Made by a program: the position numbers and the translations under genes. A DNA stretch of 55,000 nt from positions 1 through 55,000 of the forward strand of contig RPFO01000614.1 of the NCBI GenBank assembly GCA_009746045.1. The letters run 5' to 3'. Origin of the DNA: Mesostigma viride. Its lineage: Eukaryota; Streptophyta; Mesostigmatophyceae; Mesostigmatales; Mesostigmataceae. The notes below the pieces were generated by a model. It made no database searches. It worked only from the letters and a program-made list of their open reading frames with translations, and was not told the origin of the DNA. Of the stretch, positions 30,299 through 42,200 are shown piece after piece. Numbering within the stretch: the first letter of the stretch is position 1; each line of letters opens with the position of its first letter.

Positions 30299-32134
30299 TC
30301 AGCCAGGGTTCTCCCACACATCAGGGGCCGAGCGGTGCCCACGGCGCGGCGTCCTGCGCGGGACCCCATCGTCCTCCCCCGCCTCCTCCTCCAGCACCAG
30401 CACGTCGGGGGGTGCCATCCCACGCGGGCCCCCCATCGGGTCAAGCTTCAGCATCAGTGCGTCCTCGTCCTCCCCCTCATCGTCCCGCAGCAACAGCGCC
30501 GCCGTCTCCATCTTCCAACTGCGCAGCTGCTCCAGCAACGACGCGTGGTCCCACCCGCCGTCACGCGCGCCCTTGCTGCCATCTGCGCCCACGGCGGCGC
30601 CACCATCCGCGACACTGGGGCTGTCCGAAACCCTCCTGGACCCCACATGCGCGCCGTCGCCCGCTGGCACGCCTGCGGCGCCGCTCTCCTCCCCCCTGTG
30701 CGCGTCGGGCTCCCCCCCTGTGTTTCCCCCCCCGGAGCGTATGCGCCGTGAGCGCAGCTGCTTGACGGGGTTGCCGCAGAACACCTCGGCAGTACCGTGC
30801 GTGAGGCTGCTGCTGCCGTCGTCCTTGTCGTAGTACTGCCCGCCGCCCCCTGGCTGGGACTGCATGCGCAGGGACACGCCCGCGGACATGCCGCGCAGCG
30901 AGGAGGAGGCTGAGGCGGTGCCCGGTCGCACGCCGCCGAGGTAGGCGGTGGCCGGGCGCTGCAAGGGGGACCGCCCCATCGCTGTCATGGGCCGCTCTGC
31001 TCCTGTCAGGGACAGCGAGCGGCCCCAGGGTGCGGCACTGCCGGGCCGCCCCCCTCCCCCCGACACATCGCGCACCATGCCTGTGGAGGGGCGACGCGAG
31101 CCGGAGCCACCAGGTGCCGCAGTGCCAGGGCGAGCCCGGGACCTGCCCCCTGCCCCTGGCCGTGCGCTGAGTGGCCGCGCGGGTTTGACGGGCCGCGTGA
31201 GCATCTCGAGCAGCTCTTCATCGTTGGCCAGGCGCGCGCTCGAGGTGAGCGTGACCAGGTGCGCGAAGCTATTGCGCGCGTCGATGCCCGTCTTGGCGTA
31301 CTTGATGCCGTCGCGCACTAGGTCCATCTCGCGAGCGCCCGCGTCGCCCTCGCCCTCGCACGCCACGGAGGAGGGAGATGACGAGCTGCTGGCGCCCGCG
31401 TGGTTGCTGGCACCCGCGGGCGACGGCGCGGCGCCCCCCCCCCCCCTGTCTGTCGCCGAGGGTGGGCGGATGGGCTTGCGGTCATCCAGGCCAACCGGCA
31501 TGTCGTCCAAGAAGTCGAGGTGGGAGACCATCTCCACCACCTTTTGGCGGTAGTGCGGCGTGCGCGTCAGCGGGTTGGCCTCCAGCGTCAGCGAGCGCAG
31601 GTTGGTGCAGTAGGCTAGGTAGCTGATGTTGTTCACATCCTCCAGCTGGTTGGCCTCCACATCCAGCACCTCCAGGGTGGCCACGTCCCCCAAGGGAGTC
31701 AGGTCGTTGATGTCATTGAAGGAGGCGTACAGCTCGCGCAGGCAGGGCATGGCGGAGACGCCGCTCAGGTCCACCAGCCCCGCGCGCGATATCCAGAGCA
31801 CCTGCAGCCTGCCGAAGGAAGTGCCCATGTCACGCAGCCGCGGTATGTGGCTGTCCACCAGCTTGAGCTGCTGCAGGGCGGGCAGCCGCTCACCCACCGG
31901 GTGCAGCGACAGCTCAGACGAGTCCAGGCTCATGTCGATGTAGGTCACCAGCTGGAGCTCTTCTACCCCGGCAATCTGCCGCAACCATTCCTCGCTGAAC
32001 GGGTCATCCACGTCAGGGTCCTCCTCGATGTCGAGCTCCAGATCGCCGTCCAGGTCCAACTCGGTGACGTCCATAGCAGCAGACTCGCCAGGCGCAGACA
32101 ACCTTGCCAAAAGTGGCTGATGCAGGCCGTGCAA
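30299..32134 (-). CDS. LRRC56/ODA8-like leucine-rich-repeat protein, outer dynein arm assembly
   Basis: A single open frame of 611 codons. The ATG at 32134 is used by default, and Met21 (MDVTELDLDGDLELDI, 32074) is an alternative. After an acidic N-terminus, residues about 60-212 carry five leucine-rich repeats: LQLVTYIDMSL, LPALQQLKLVDSHI, LQVLWISRAGLVDL, LRELYASFNDINDL and LEVLDVEANQLEDV. An LRR cap follows (NPLTRTPHYRQKVVEMVSHL). This order matches LRRC56, the Chlamydomonas ODA8 product, which helps preassemble or transport outer dynein arms in ciliated cells. The remaining 400 residues are disordered. Residues 319-408 contain eight RPxTA-like motifs (RPGTA, RPSTG, RPGSA, RPMTA, RPATA). 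The gene is GC-rich and intron-free. It is divergent from the DnaJ gene. Confidence 0.85.
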   Translation of the reverse strand: MHGLHQPLLARLSAPGESAAMDVTELDLDGDLELDIEEDPDVDDPFSEEWLRQIAGVEELQLVTYIDMSLDSSELSLHPVGERLPALQQLKLVDSHIPRLRDMGTSFGRLQVLWISRAGLVDLSGVSAMPCLRELYASFNDINDLTPLGDVATLEVLDVEANQLEDVNNISYLAYCTNLRSLTLEANPLTRTPHYRQKVVEMVSHLDFLDDMPVGLDDRKPIRPPSATDRGGGGAAPSPAGASNHAGASSSSSPSSVACEGEGDAGAREMDLVRDGIKYAKTGIDARNSFAHLVTLTSSARLANDEELLEMLTRPVKPARPLSARPGAGGRSRARPGTAAPGGSGSRRPSTGMVRDVSGGGGRPGSAAPWGRSLSLTGAERPMTAMGRSPLQRPATAYLGGVRPGTASASSSLRGMSAGVSLRMQSQPGGGGQYYDKDDGSSSLTHGTAEVFCGNPVKQLRSRRIRSGGGNTGGEPDAHRGEESGAAGVPAGDGAHVGSRRVSDSPSVADGGAAVGADGSKGARDGGWDHASLLEQLRSWKMETAALLLRDDEGEDEDALMLKLDPMGGPRGMAPPDVLVLEEEAGEDDGVPRRTPRRGHRSAPDVWENPG

Positions 32135-33281
32135 ATAACAAACCTACAACCGTCCTCGCTGCGCTGGCCCTTATAACGCGAGTCAAGATGAGTAGAAAAT
32201 GCCGTAAATATGGCTCTGCAAGTTTAACTTAGTAAAAACCACAAAAGGGGATCTATTCTACAAATTTTTTACAGGAAATGAGGCATCCTAACACTCATAC
32301 ATGCTCTACGCCTGCAATCCAAAGCCAACTGGAGCTACCACGTTCGGCATTTTACCGCGGTGCCGGCATATATCTAACCCACGATATTCAAGCCTGCGGT
32401 GGCCCCAGTCCTTCTGGACAGGCGATCACGACATGGCAAGCGGGTTCGCCGGTATGATCTCGCGGGCATTTTGCTCAGCGGGTTCCTCACAGGAACTAAA
32501 TTGGAAGGCATTTCAACGCTGCAATGTCAGGACTCCGTGGCTGTTATCTTCCTTACAAAAAGTATCACTTACACGAGTGGACCTCAAAACCATATAATTC
32601 TAAATCTCGTACAGACCATAGCAGTGGCCCATCGTGCGCGTAGAAAGCAGTGAGTCGACTTCGAATTGCAAACTTGTTGCCTTAAGCTTATCATTGCATT
32701 CTGTCAAACGCCCAGCACCGTGTACTCCCCACAGGACATAGTTACTCCCTCCCCACAGCACCGTTTGCAGTTTGCTCCCCAGGAGGAGGACAAATGCGTG
32801 GGTGCTCACGGGCAGAAGGTTTTGGCTGTTGTCCACTGTTGCCTTACAGTAGGTACTAGGTACCTACCGGCTACCAGTGTACTTATCTGTAAACTTTACC
32901 TGCCTACGGCACTAGTACGGCAGACTGGTTTCCGCGCCGGCAGCTTGAACGCGCAACGGCTGTTGGGGGATCAATAATGTGTGTGCAGGGTGTCTGGAAC
33001 CATTCTCGAACTTGCTTTGAACGCCAGTTAAAATCCACCGAGGCGACTGCGTGGCCATGGGCAGTGAATCGCCAAGGACTAGCCACGGTGTCGCAGCAGG
33101 TCGCAGCACATTTTTTGACGTTCCATAGCCTTAGCCGAGTGGTATCGCGTACTCGAGGTGTCCGTGCACCCTGAAAATGTCGGCAACCATGGCTGCCGCG
33201 CACGCGGCGTCTCTTTCCCTAAGCGAGAACAGCCATGAATGCGTTTATGCCGGAATCTCGGCAGCCCGTTCGACTTCACGC
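32135..33281. promoter_or_regulatory. Divergent intergenic region between the LRRC56-like and DnaJ genes
   Basis: About 1.15 kb separate the two start codons and must hold both promoters. No TATA box or named element stands out. Nothing coding is supported; small ORFs here lack protein-like composition. Confidence 0.5.
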
Positions 33282-36200
33282 ATGACTCTGTGCAGTAGTG
33301 AGCCGCGCAAATGTACCTCTAGCAGAGCTGCTTCCTTCGGGTAAGTGCTCGAGTTCTGCGTTACTAATTGCGGTGGATCTAAGTGCCATGGTGCGCGTTT
33401 TGAGTTGGATGCATGGTTATTCGACTCTTATCGGGTGTTAGCCACTGTCATTTTTCGCCATTGCAGGGGCTGCCGGCAGAATGAGGGGTTTTTGCGAGGT
33501 GAAGGCCTTCGGTTCGGTCTTCCGGCTGGGCCTATATGGGGCGCGAGCGTCTTGCATAAAGAAAGCAAGAGGACTAAGGAGGCATTTGTCGTACGGGCTG
33601 GAGAGGTGCGTCGATTTACCCACCCGTTTTCATGCTTGCATGGCCCGCGCGTGAGCTTTCGAGGTTCGGTGTGGATAAGTGTGTGGCAGGGAATTCGCTT
33701 CGCAGCTGACGTTTGTTACGGCTATGTGAACTCATCCCCGGCCACTGCCTTCTGATTCCTTGGTTTGCTGTTTAAAAAGCTGCATGGATATAGCTTTCCT
33801 TGTTCATCTTCGACACGCAGATTCTGACCCGGTGTTCCTAAACTTGTGTGCTGTTCCCTGACTAGCAGGATTATTATTCTCTACTAGGTGTGGCCAAGAA
33901 CGCTGACAAGGCTGAATTGAAGAAAGGTATGTTCCTTGCACACCCATTATATGGCATGGGATGGGTTTCTGTGGTCACGCAACTGCCAGACATTGGAGCT
34001 GCAGGTTGTCGGTATGAGGTGAATATCATGTGCACAGTGCATACGTCATTGGTCTGTCACATAATCCGAAGAATCCTGTTCCCCTCTGCCAGCTGGCACC
34101 GGTGGATGGCATATGCTTGCATCTACCACCAACGTATCGGGGCTGGTGCGGGTGTCATGCCCCCCTTGGCCCCTTGGCCGGGTGACTTCATGGTGTATGC
34201 TATGGTTCGCCACCCTGTGTACATGTGTGAGCATATCCTGCCCGACCTGCCGTATCACCCAGCCCTGTCTTGTGTGATGTAACCAGAGGCGGTTGATGCG
34301 CGTTCCTTGAGCAGCCAGCGGCGGTCGATGCGCGTTCCTGTGGAGCAGCCAGCCAGGGTAATGTGCCGCCCTGCCATACTGACCTACCAACAACTACAGC
34401 TGCGTGGTGGACGGCGGTGTCGTCCCCTGTTGCCAGCTTGTGGTGATGTTTGCCCGCCGCCAACGCTAGGTGCACAACAGGGGCTGTGCAACCCCTTGCC
34501 ACATGCCACCGTGTGATCTGGACACCCCCCTGGTTTCCCTCCTTGGTCGCGGTTGTCCCCAGGACCTGTGTTTGTCCCTAGGACATGTCTCAGGGACCAA
34601 GGGTGAGCTTGAAAGCCCACCCTTGGTGCATGTGCCTCGGTAGTGCGACACATGGCGCAGCAGAGTGCGGCGTGGCACCTGTGCACCCGTAGGGTCTATT
34701 GTTTGCGCTAACTCGTTTGTGCCCTCCCTTGTGTGCGCGTGCCCTCCCCTATGTGCGTGTGCACCTGACACTTTGCGTGTCGCGTGGGACAGCCTACCGT
34801 CGGTTGGCGCGCAAGTACCACCCCGACGTCAACAAGTGAGTGTTTGCCACTTGTCATGTCCCGCCATCTGGGGCCTGGCTGCCATGACGTTGCGGATGCG
34901 TGTAGCCAGCTCGCAGCCCTCAGCGCTCCCCTTCGAGTTGCTGTCCGTCGTATGTGGAGTGTGGCTATTGGTCATCCTCCCCCCCCCCCCCCCCCCCAGC
35001 CTCCCTGTCGAGTGCCCGCCCTGCCATGGCGCCCCACTTGGGTGGCGCAAGCGCCCCTCAGCGGCTGGGTTGGACCAGCACACGCGCCCCATGCCCACCA
35101 CCCAGCGTGCGCAGCTCACCCCGAGGCATCCGCACCCTGTGGTTGCCTTGCGCTGTGTGCTGCAGGGAGCCTGGTGCGGAGGAGAAGTTCAAGGAGATCA
35201 GCAATGCGTACGAGGTGGGTGGTGTAAGCTCTTCATAAGGGGATGGCGCAGCGGGTGGGTGTTGGCGGGTCGTGCCATGGGCCTTTGCTCCTGTGCCAGG
35301 CCTGTGCGGGAAAGGAGCCGCGTGGATGGCTGGGGGCAGGGTCACAGGTTTGGGGTGTGCCAGGAGGGAGATTGCCTGTAATTGCATGTGGGGGGGGCGG
35401 GCTGGCAGTTGGGCAGGCAGGTGAGCGGGCAGGTCGGCGGGCAGGTGGGCGGGCAGGTGGGCGGGCGGACGGGTCATTCATCCATCACGGGATGTGGTCT
35501 CTCTTCCTTTGCGCTCGTGGGAGCATGCTGGTCGGATCAGGCGGGTGGGGTGGAGTGGTTGGAGTGTGCTGGTTGTTCTTGCGGGCTATCCCGTGTGAAC
35601 CGTGCACGCACTCTCCCCCAATGTCCCTGTGCCCCGTGCCCCCCTGCAGGTGCTGTCGGATGACCAGAAGCGCCAGATCTACGACACATACGGCGAGGCG
35701 GGCCTCAAGGGCGCCCCGGGCATGGGCGGGCCCGGCGGCATGGGTGGCGTGGTGAGTTCGTGACATGGCGGCCAGCGAGCACCTTCTGTGCTCGTACCGC
35801 CACCACCACCCAGGCAGTTTCGGCACTGAAGCAGCGTCTCTCGTCTGCCTCATCGCATGTCCTTGCGGATGTCACCTAGCAATGTGCTTTCTGCGCTTGT
35901 GCCGGCCGAACAATGCCGGGGGGGGGGGGGGTTTAGGAAAACTGCAGGGTTTTGGTGCCGACGGCAACGCGCCACGTGGCGGGTGCGCCCCCATGTAGGT
36001 TGGCCCAGCGGCGCATCCACTAGTAAATCATATGGGCCCACTCCTAAAGCATTCCTATATCGTATGGGCAGAGGCAGGTGGCCCGGGCAGGGCCTGCCGC
36101 TGCATGCTTGTGCCGAGTCGTGTCTGCGCGTCGCTGATACTTGGGGCGCCACAAATAGATACAGTCACATAGCCTATGACGGAGAGGGCCCATCATCATT

Positions 36201-39200
36201 CTGCGTCTATCTGTTGCGCACGTCTCCCGTGCTGTGGCACCACAACGCTGGTGCGTTTGTTTTCCTTGCTGGCTGCGGGTGCCTCATTGCCGCGGGGCCA
36301 GGCGTTGGTCGGGTCGGTTGCGCGTTGGTGGCGCGTTCCGGCCGTAGCCGTGACTGGTTCACCAGCGTGCCGCCTGGCCTCTAGCATGGGTGGGCTGAGT
36401 GACTTGCCCATCCTCCCCCTCCCGTGAAGCATGCTGCGTGGGATGTCTGTAGCTCATGCGCTGTGATATACGTAGCTTATGCTGCGTGTGATGTGTGTAG
36501 CTTATGCTGCGTGTGATGTGTGGGTAGCACGCTGCATGGGAAGCACGGGGCGGGGGCATGGTGATGACGTGCGCGCAGTGTGCTGGCCCACAGCACACAG
36601 AACAGGGGTTATTAGCGGCGGATGCTGGTGGCGCGGCAGGACTCTGCCCCTGGCCTGGGACTGTGCTGTTGGGTGCGTGCCGCTTGCCCACCCCATCACC
36701 ATGCCACCCTGCCTTGCCATCAGTGCCACTTGTCGGTGCCTCCTGTGTCCTGCCTGCTGCAGTACTGGTTGTGACAGTTGCCAGTGCGAGTGTGCAGTTG
36801 CCAGTGCGGACGTGTGCTGTCGCCCCACCCTGCTCGGCCGGCTGTTTGCTGCATGTTTGTTGCGTGGCGGCAATGACCTGCCTTGGTGCCCGCTGACCGC
36901 ACATGCTCCCTCTCCATGGCTGGTCGCGTCGTCCTGCCCCCTGTGCTGGCGCCTGTGTCCATGCCGCTTGCCTGCCTGCCTCGTCGCCTGCTTGTGCGCA
37001 GGACTTCTCCAACCCGTTCGACTTGTTCGAGACCTTCTTTGGAGGGGGTACGTTGCGCTCATGCCGCTCGCACATGCATGGTCGCCTGGTGCTCCTGGGT
37101 AATCACTGCAAAGTCGCAGGCGGGGGGGGGTGGGGTGGGGGATGGGGGGTGGGGGGGTTAGAAGCACAGACCTGTGTACCTGATGGGCTTCTGCGGCTTC
37201 CTGCGCCCCGTGTCTGCAGCAGGTAGCAAATCGTCAGAGGTGTCCCTGTGCCAGCGTATGCTTGTCCCTGGGATCATGTCAAACAGAAACAAGAACAGAA
37301 ACAGAAACCGCAACTGCAACAGCCACAACCCTGAAGACTTCTGCAGCTGTTTCTGCGCCATATCGTTCCATGTGCTGGCGCTTCCGAGCTGACAGATATA
37401 CTTGATGTAGGGGTCATGAACATCCCGTATTGCACCTCACATACCACACACAGGCCTGCACCCATGCAGCAGACTTGCAGGCAGGATCATATACACACTA
37501 GTGTGTGGCGGCTGGCCATGTTCGTGCGTGTGCCTGTGCATGACTGGCTGTTGTGGCATGCTCTTTGTAACGGACCGTGTTCAGGGGGGAGGAGCGCGTG
37601 GCTTGCCTGACATAACCCACCTGACCTGCCCTGACCTGCCCCCTGCACGTTGTGTGGCCGCAGGCATGGCGAGTGGCCGTGGCGCGGCGATGCGTAACCG
37701 GCCCACACAGGGAGATGATGAGAGGTGGGTCGGCCAGAGCCAAATAAGGATGCACGCGTGTCCTCCATGGCAAAGTAAACAAATGTGATGCATGCCATTG
37801 TCGTGGCAGTACTACACGCCAGTCATTCACACGTTGGCTGGCTGCCCATGTATAAGCCCATGCACGTGATGCCCCGCTCCCCCCCTGTTCCCCCCCGGGT
37901 CTTACCCTGTTCCCCCCCCCCCCCCTCCCCCGTCGGCCACGTACCCAATAAGCAGCCTTGCTGCGTCTCCCCCTATTCCCCATTGCTTTTGTGGACACGT
38001 TCGCTGAAGAGCATGATGTCCACCAGGAGTTGTTCATGGCAACCAATTGTTGGTGGCCCCCGGCTGGTTGCACGGCCCACTCTTGGGTTGCATGATTGCC
38101 CACAGGGTACGCGCCCTGCGTCCATGCACATGCGGCATGTGCTAACTGCTGACTTGTGCACTGCTGACTTGTGTGCTGCCCCCTTGTGTGCTGCCTGGGT
38201 GTTGCACTGCCCTTGCCCCCCCCCCCCTTCCATGTGTGTTCCCGCTTGCGAATGTCTGCATGTGTGTGTCTGTTGGGCGTGCGTGTGCATGTGTGCCCCA
38301 TGCTTGGTCGCGCAGGCAGGACGTGGTGCTGGACTTCAAGGAGGCCGTCTTTGGCTGCGTGAAGGAGATCCAGACGTCGCGGCTGGAGACGTGCGCCACC
38401 TGCACGGGTGAGAAAGGGGTGCCAGTGCGCTGCGTGCAGACACAGATGCTCAGTTGCTCTCATCAACGCGCAGGTGCTGCGGTCCTTGGCTAGCGCAGTG
38501 GCATCAAAGGATATGTGCGATAGATGTGTGTGATGGGTGCTGCCGCAAGGTGTGACTGCTGCCAGAACATGATGGGGCCATGTGTGTGATGAGTGCAGCC
38601 TCAAGGTGTGACTGCTGCCAGAAAAGTGATGGGGCCATGTGTTGGGTTCACGCGGTGCTTGTGGTGGGAGGCTGGGTCGTAGGTTTGTGTGGGGTCAGAT
38701 GCTCCTGTGGGTCGGCCGTTGGGTTGGACGTGGTGTGCATCCTTCCATGTTTAGATTGCTATGGGGGGAACATAATGCGGTTGCTATTGGTGACGTGGAT
38801 AGTGGCATGCGTGCCCAGCGCACTATTCATGCCACCGCCCTGCCCCTCGTGTGCCTGGCCCACGCCTCCTGCCTGGGGCGTCTCCTGCCCTCCATGGCCT
38901 GCATCTGGAATGCACTTCCACTGTGGGTTCTGCGTGATCGGGTGGGACACCTCAGCCTGTGCGGGCGGCCCAGTTGGCCAGTCAACCGTGGGGACTGATG
39001 TAGTCAGTGCGGGCTGGCTGGGTTCTGCGCCATCCCTGACCCCCTGCTTTGTGTCGGATGCTGGCCTTTGCCCTCACTGGTGTCGGTGTCTTGGTGGCGG
39101 CCGCGTGGGTCACGGCGCCTCGGACGCGCCCACTGATGTGCAGGCAGCGGCTCTAAGGCCGGCACCAGCCCAGAGACATGCAGCACGTGTGGCGGGTCAG

Positions 39201-42200
39201 GGCAGGTGCGTGCAGGATGAGGGATGATGACATGGCACAGGATAATGACGCTGCGTGCAGTGTGCTGGCAGGCTGCCTGGCCATGCGCGGTGGTCAGGGC
39301 CTGGCCATGCGCGGTGGTCAGGGCCTGGCCATGCGCGGTGGTCAGGGCCTGGCCATGCGCCGTGGTCAGGGCCTGGCCATGCGCGGTGGTCAGGGGTTAG
39401 CTCGCTCTCCTGTGCCCTTCCACACCCACACCCAACACGCGCACCCGTGGAGCATACGCCTGTTTTTCAGGTCCTGCTGCTTATTTTGCGGCCGGAGTAC
39501 ACTGCCCGCATTGGTAATTTAATTCGGTTCAACCAAAAGGCCCTTCGGAATTAGACATCAGCGTTGTATTGGTTGCAAGTGCTACTGTGCCCGTCCAATT
39601 AATTAATTATTAGTCCAATCAATTATTAGTTTGTGTGTTTGGTTAACGAACAGCAGTTGAATTGGCTGCGCAGTTTAACAATTCTTTGTTTGTATGGTAT
39701 AACCCAGCCGGCTGCACTGCTGTTACCGCCAGTAAGAGCACCTTTGTCAGCCAAAGATTTTATGTTTCTTTACGATATTTTCTTACTCTCTATATTTTCT
39801 TACCGTGAAAGAAGCGCATTTGGCAGTAAAAGAATAGTTATTTGCACTTTCTTTGTTTGTTGGGTAGCTAGAAAAACGACAGGGAACTTAGGCGCGGGAA
39901 TATATTATTTGAAAATCTTTTGTTTTGTTTATCGGTTGCATGTGGTTGACGCCCAGCAGTGTTTCTGCTAAGGTGGGGGGCATTCCGGACGAACCGGACG
40001 AGGCCGCGTAGCAGCCGAGAAGGAGGGGGTCGATACCCCCCCATGCCGGCGATTTTTTTTTTCAATACAAAAACCTCTATAGCAATTCTATCATGCTCTT
40101 AAAATGGGTTTATTGGTCTCTTACAAAACTGGGCCATCCTTTACATTAAATTTATTTCGTGAGAAAACTATGAAATTTATTGTATACTTCTCTAACACTT
40201 GATGATAAGCAGTTAAACACGCTACAAGCTGATTACACCGCCTAAGTGGCTGAAGGCCTGAATCATGCGACGCGACCACACCTCTCAGTGTAGAACCACA
40301 CTACCAAACCCCAAGTCTGCATTAAAGCTTCAGCCCGGATAAACAGACAATGTCCACTGAGTCAGTACAGAGTGGCCAATAAGCACATGGCAGCAGCCAA
40401 CTTGCTACTGAATCTGAAAAACATCATCAGGGTCCACTGCGGGTGCTGTGGCGGCTTGCTCCTTGGCCGCGGACGTGTGTTGGTTCCCAGTGGTGCCTCC
40501 CATGCGCGGGAGCTTCTTGTCTTGCCACTTGTGGTACGCTCGCTCAAAGCCGCTGAACTTGCTGACGTATGCCCGGAGAGCAACATCCATGTGGGGCTCC
40601 TTCAACAAGCTGCGGCGTTCCGACTTGATGTAGTACATGGCTGAAAACAGCTGCCGAGCAGCTTTCTTTTTCAGCTTCGCTGCAGGCCCTGCTCTGCCGC
40701 TGCTGCGGCCTTTTCCACTGCCCACTTTCCTCTGTGCAACCTTCGCCTTCTTCTTTGGCGGCCCTGCGTTACCATCCTCATCTGCAGCGTCGCCAGCTCG
40801 CAGTTCATCATATCACCGTCGGAACCGCTTGCCGGACGCACAGCAGGGGTAGAATCGGCAGCCTCTGCATCGCCTCCTCCAGAGTCTTCTTCTGTCTCGA
40901 CACCCACATCCCGTTGAAAATCTCGTTGCTATCACGCTCGACATCACCTTGCTCGCCAGCGTTCAGCTCGCTGCGATCTTTTCCGTCATCATCCACTATT
41001 CCGGGTTTCGGCGGCCTGCCGTTACCTGCTGTGCCCAGTTCTAAAATACCTCCGCCTGCTGTGAAAAAATTCCTGAACCTAAATCCTGTCGGAATAGGCA
41101 CCTTTCTCTTGTTGCTGCTCATTCCCTAAAACACTTTACGCACACTACTCACTAAACATTCGAAAGCAAAATGCAGCTACGTAGCCCGGCAGCCGCCGCT
41201 GTGGCTGGGTTTCGACTTGGTTTTCTGCACCTAGCTTGCAGGCGTTCGTTAATCAGGCTACGCTACCAAAACGACAAGTGTGTTTACGGATTCAGAGAGT
41301 AAGAATATTTAATTTATACCGAGTATCCACCTATTCATGTGAAAGTGCCGAAGTTATGAAGCGGCTGACATGGAATCCTGCAGTGGCAGAGTGGAACCTA
41401 GGGCGCTGTGGCAGTCAGCCGCCCAGGCTGGCAGCCTGCCGAACAAGCATAGCCGGGCGGGGGGGCCACCGGACACCAACCGGACGACGTCCGGTTGGCC
41501 GTGCGGGCTCCGGACAAGTGCTTCCGGACGACCTGGCGGCGTCCGGACATCCGGACACAATGTCCGGAACCGGACCGTTAGCAGAAACACTGATGCCCAG
41601 CCTCATAATTATTTTGTAAAACTAACAATGCGGGCAGTGTAGGCCGCGCTTTTCTGTACCTGTTTGCCCTCCATGGCCAACTCTAGCCGCACGCCTGTGC
41701 CTTGACAGCTCACGCGGGCACCTGGGACACCCTGGCCGTGTTCCCCTGGGCGCCACCCCCTCCCCCCTCCCCCTCCCGTCCCCTGACCCTTTCCTTTGTT
41801 GCTTGCCTCCCTCTGTTGCTTTCCTCCCTCTGTTCTGTACCTTGCTCGTCCCTGCCTGCCCTTGCCCCTACTGTGCGCCCCCGCAGGTGATCTCGTCCGC
41901 ACGCACGCCACTGGGCACCTTCCAGCAGGTGGGTGCTTGGCCATTCGCATGCACACGCTTACATGCACACATGTGCGCTCTGCCCGATACATGCTCCCTC
42001 GTGCCACTGCACGCCCCATTCTCTGCATTTTGGCCCGCATGATGTCATCGCACTCCCTGCATCACCGCGGCTTGTGTCGCTTTCTCCAGCGGTAGGTGTC
42101 TGGGTGGTGCTGCTGCGGGTGGCCATTCGCGCGGCCGTGCTGCTGCCTTTGTTCTCCCAGCCCTTGAATGAATTTTTCGCTCATGACATGCCCAGGCACC

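Noticed and set aside
33345-33755. Continuous 136-codon ORF containing DSYRVL, resembling the start of a J domain
   Set aside because: The true J-domain start DYYSLLG is found at 33869 after a good acceptor. Only 33467-33605 of this ORF fits as an exon, and DSYRVL lies in the intron.
37501-38604. Minus-strand ORF of 368 codons opposite DnaJ exons
   Set aside because: It is antisense to validated exons and introns, in GC-rich DNA where stops are rare, and has no protein-like pattern.
40405-40725. HMG-box assignment for the antisense intronic protein
   Set aside because: The match is limited to a basic, aromatic-containing stretch, and the helix pattern is not convincing by eye.
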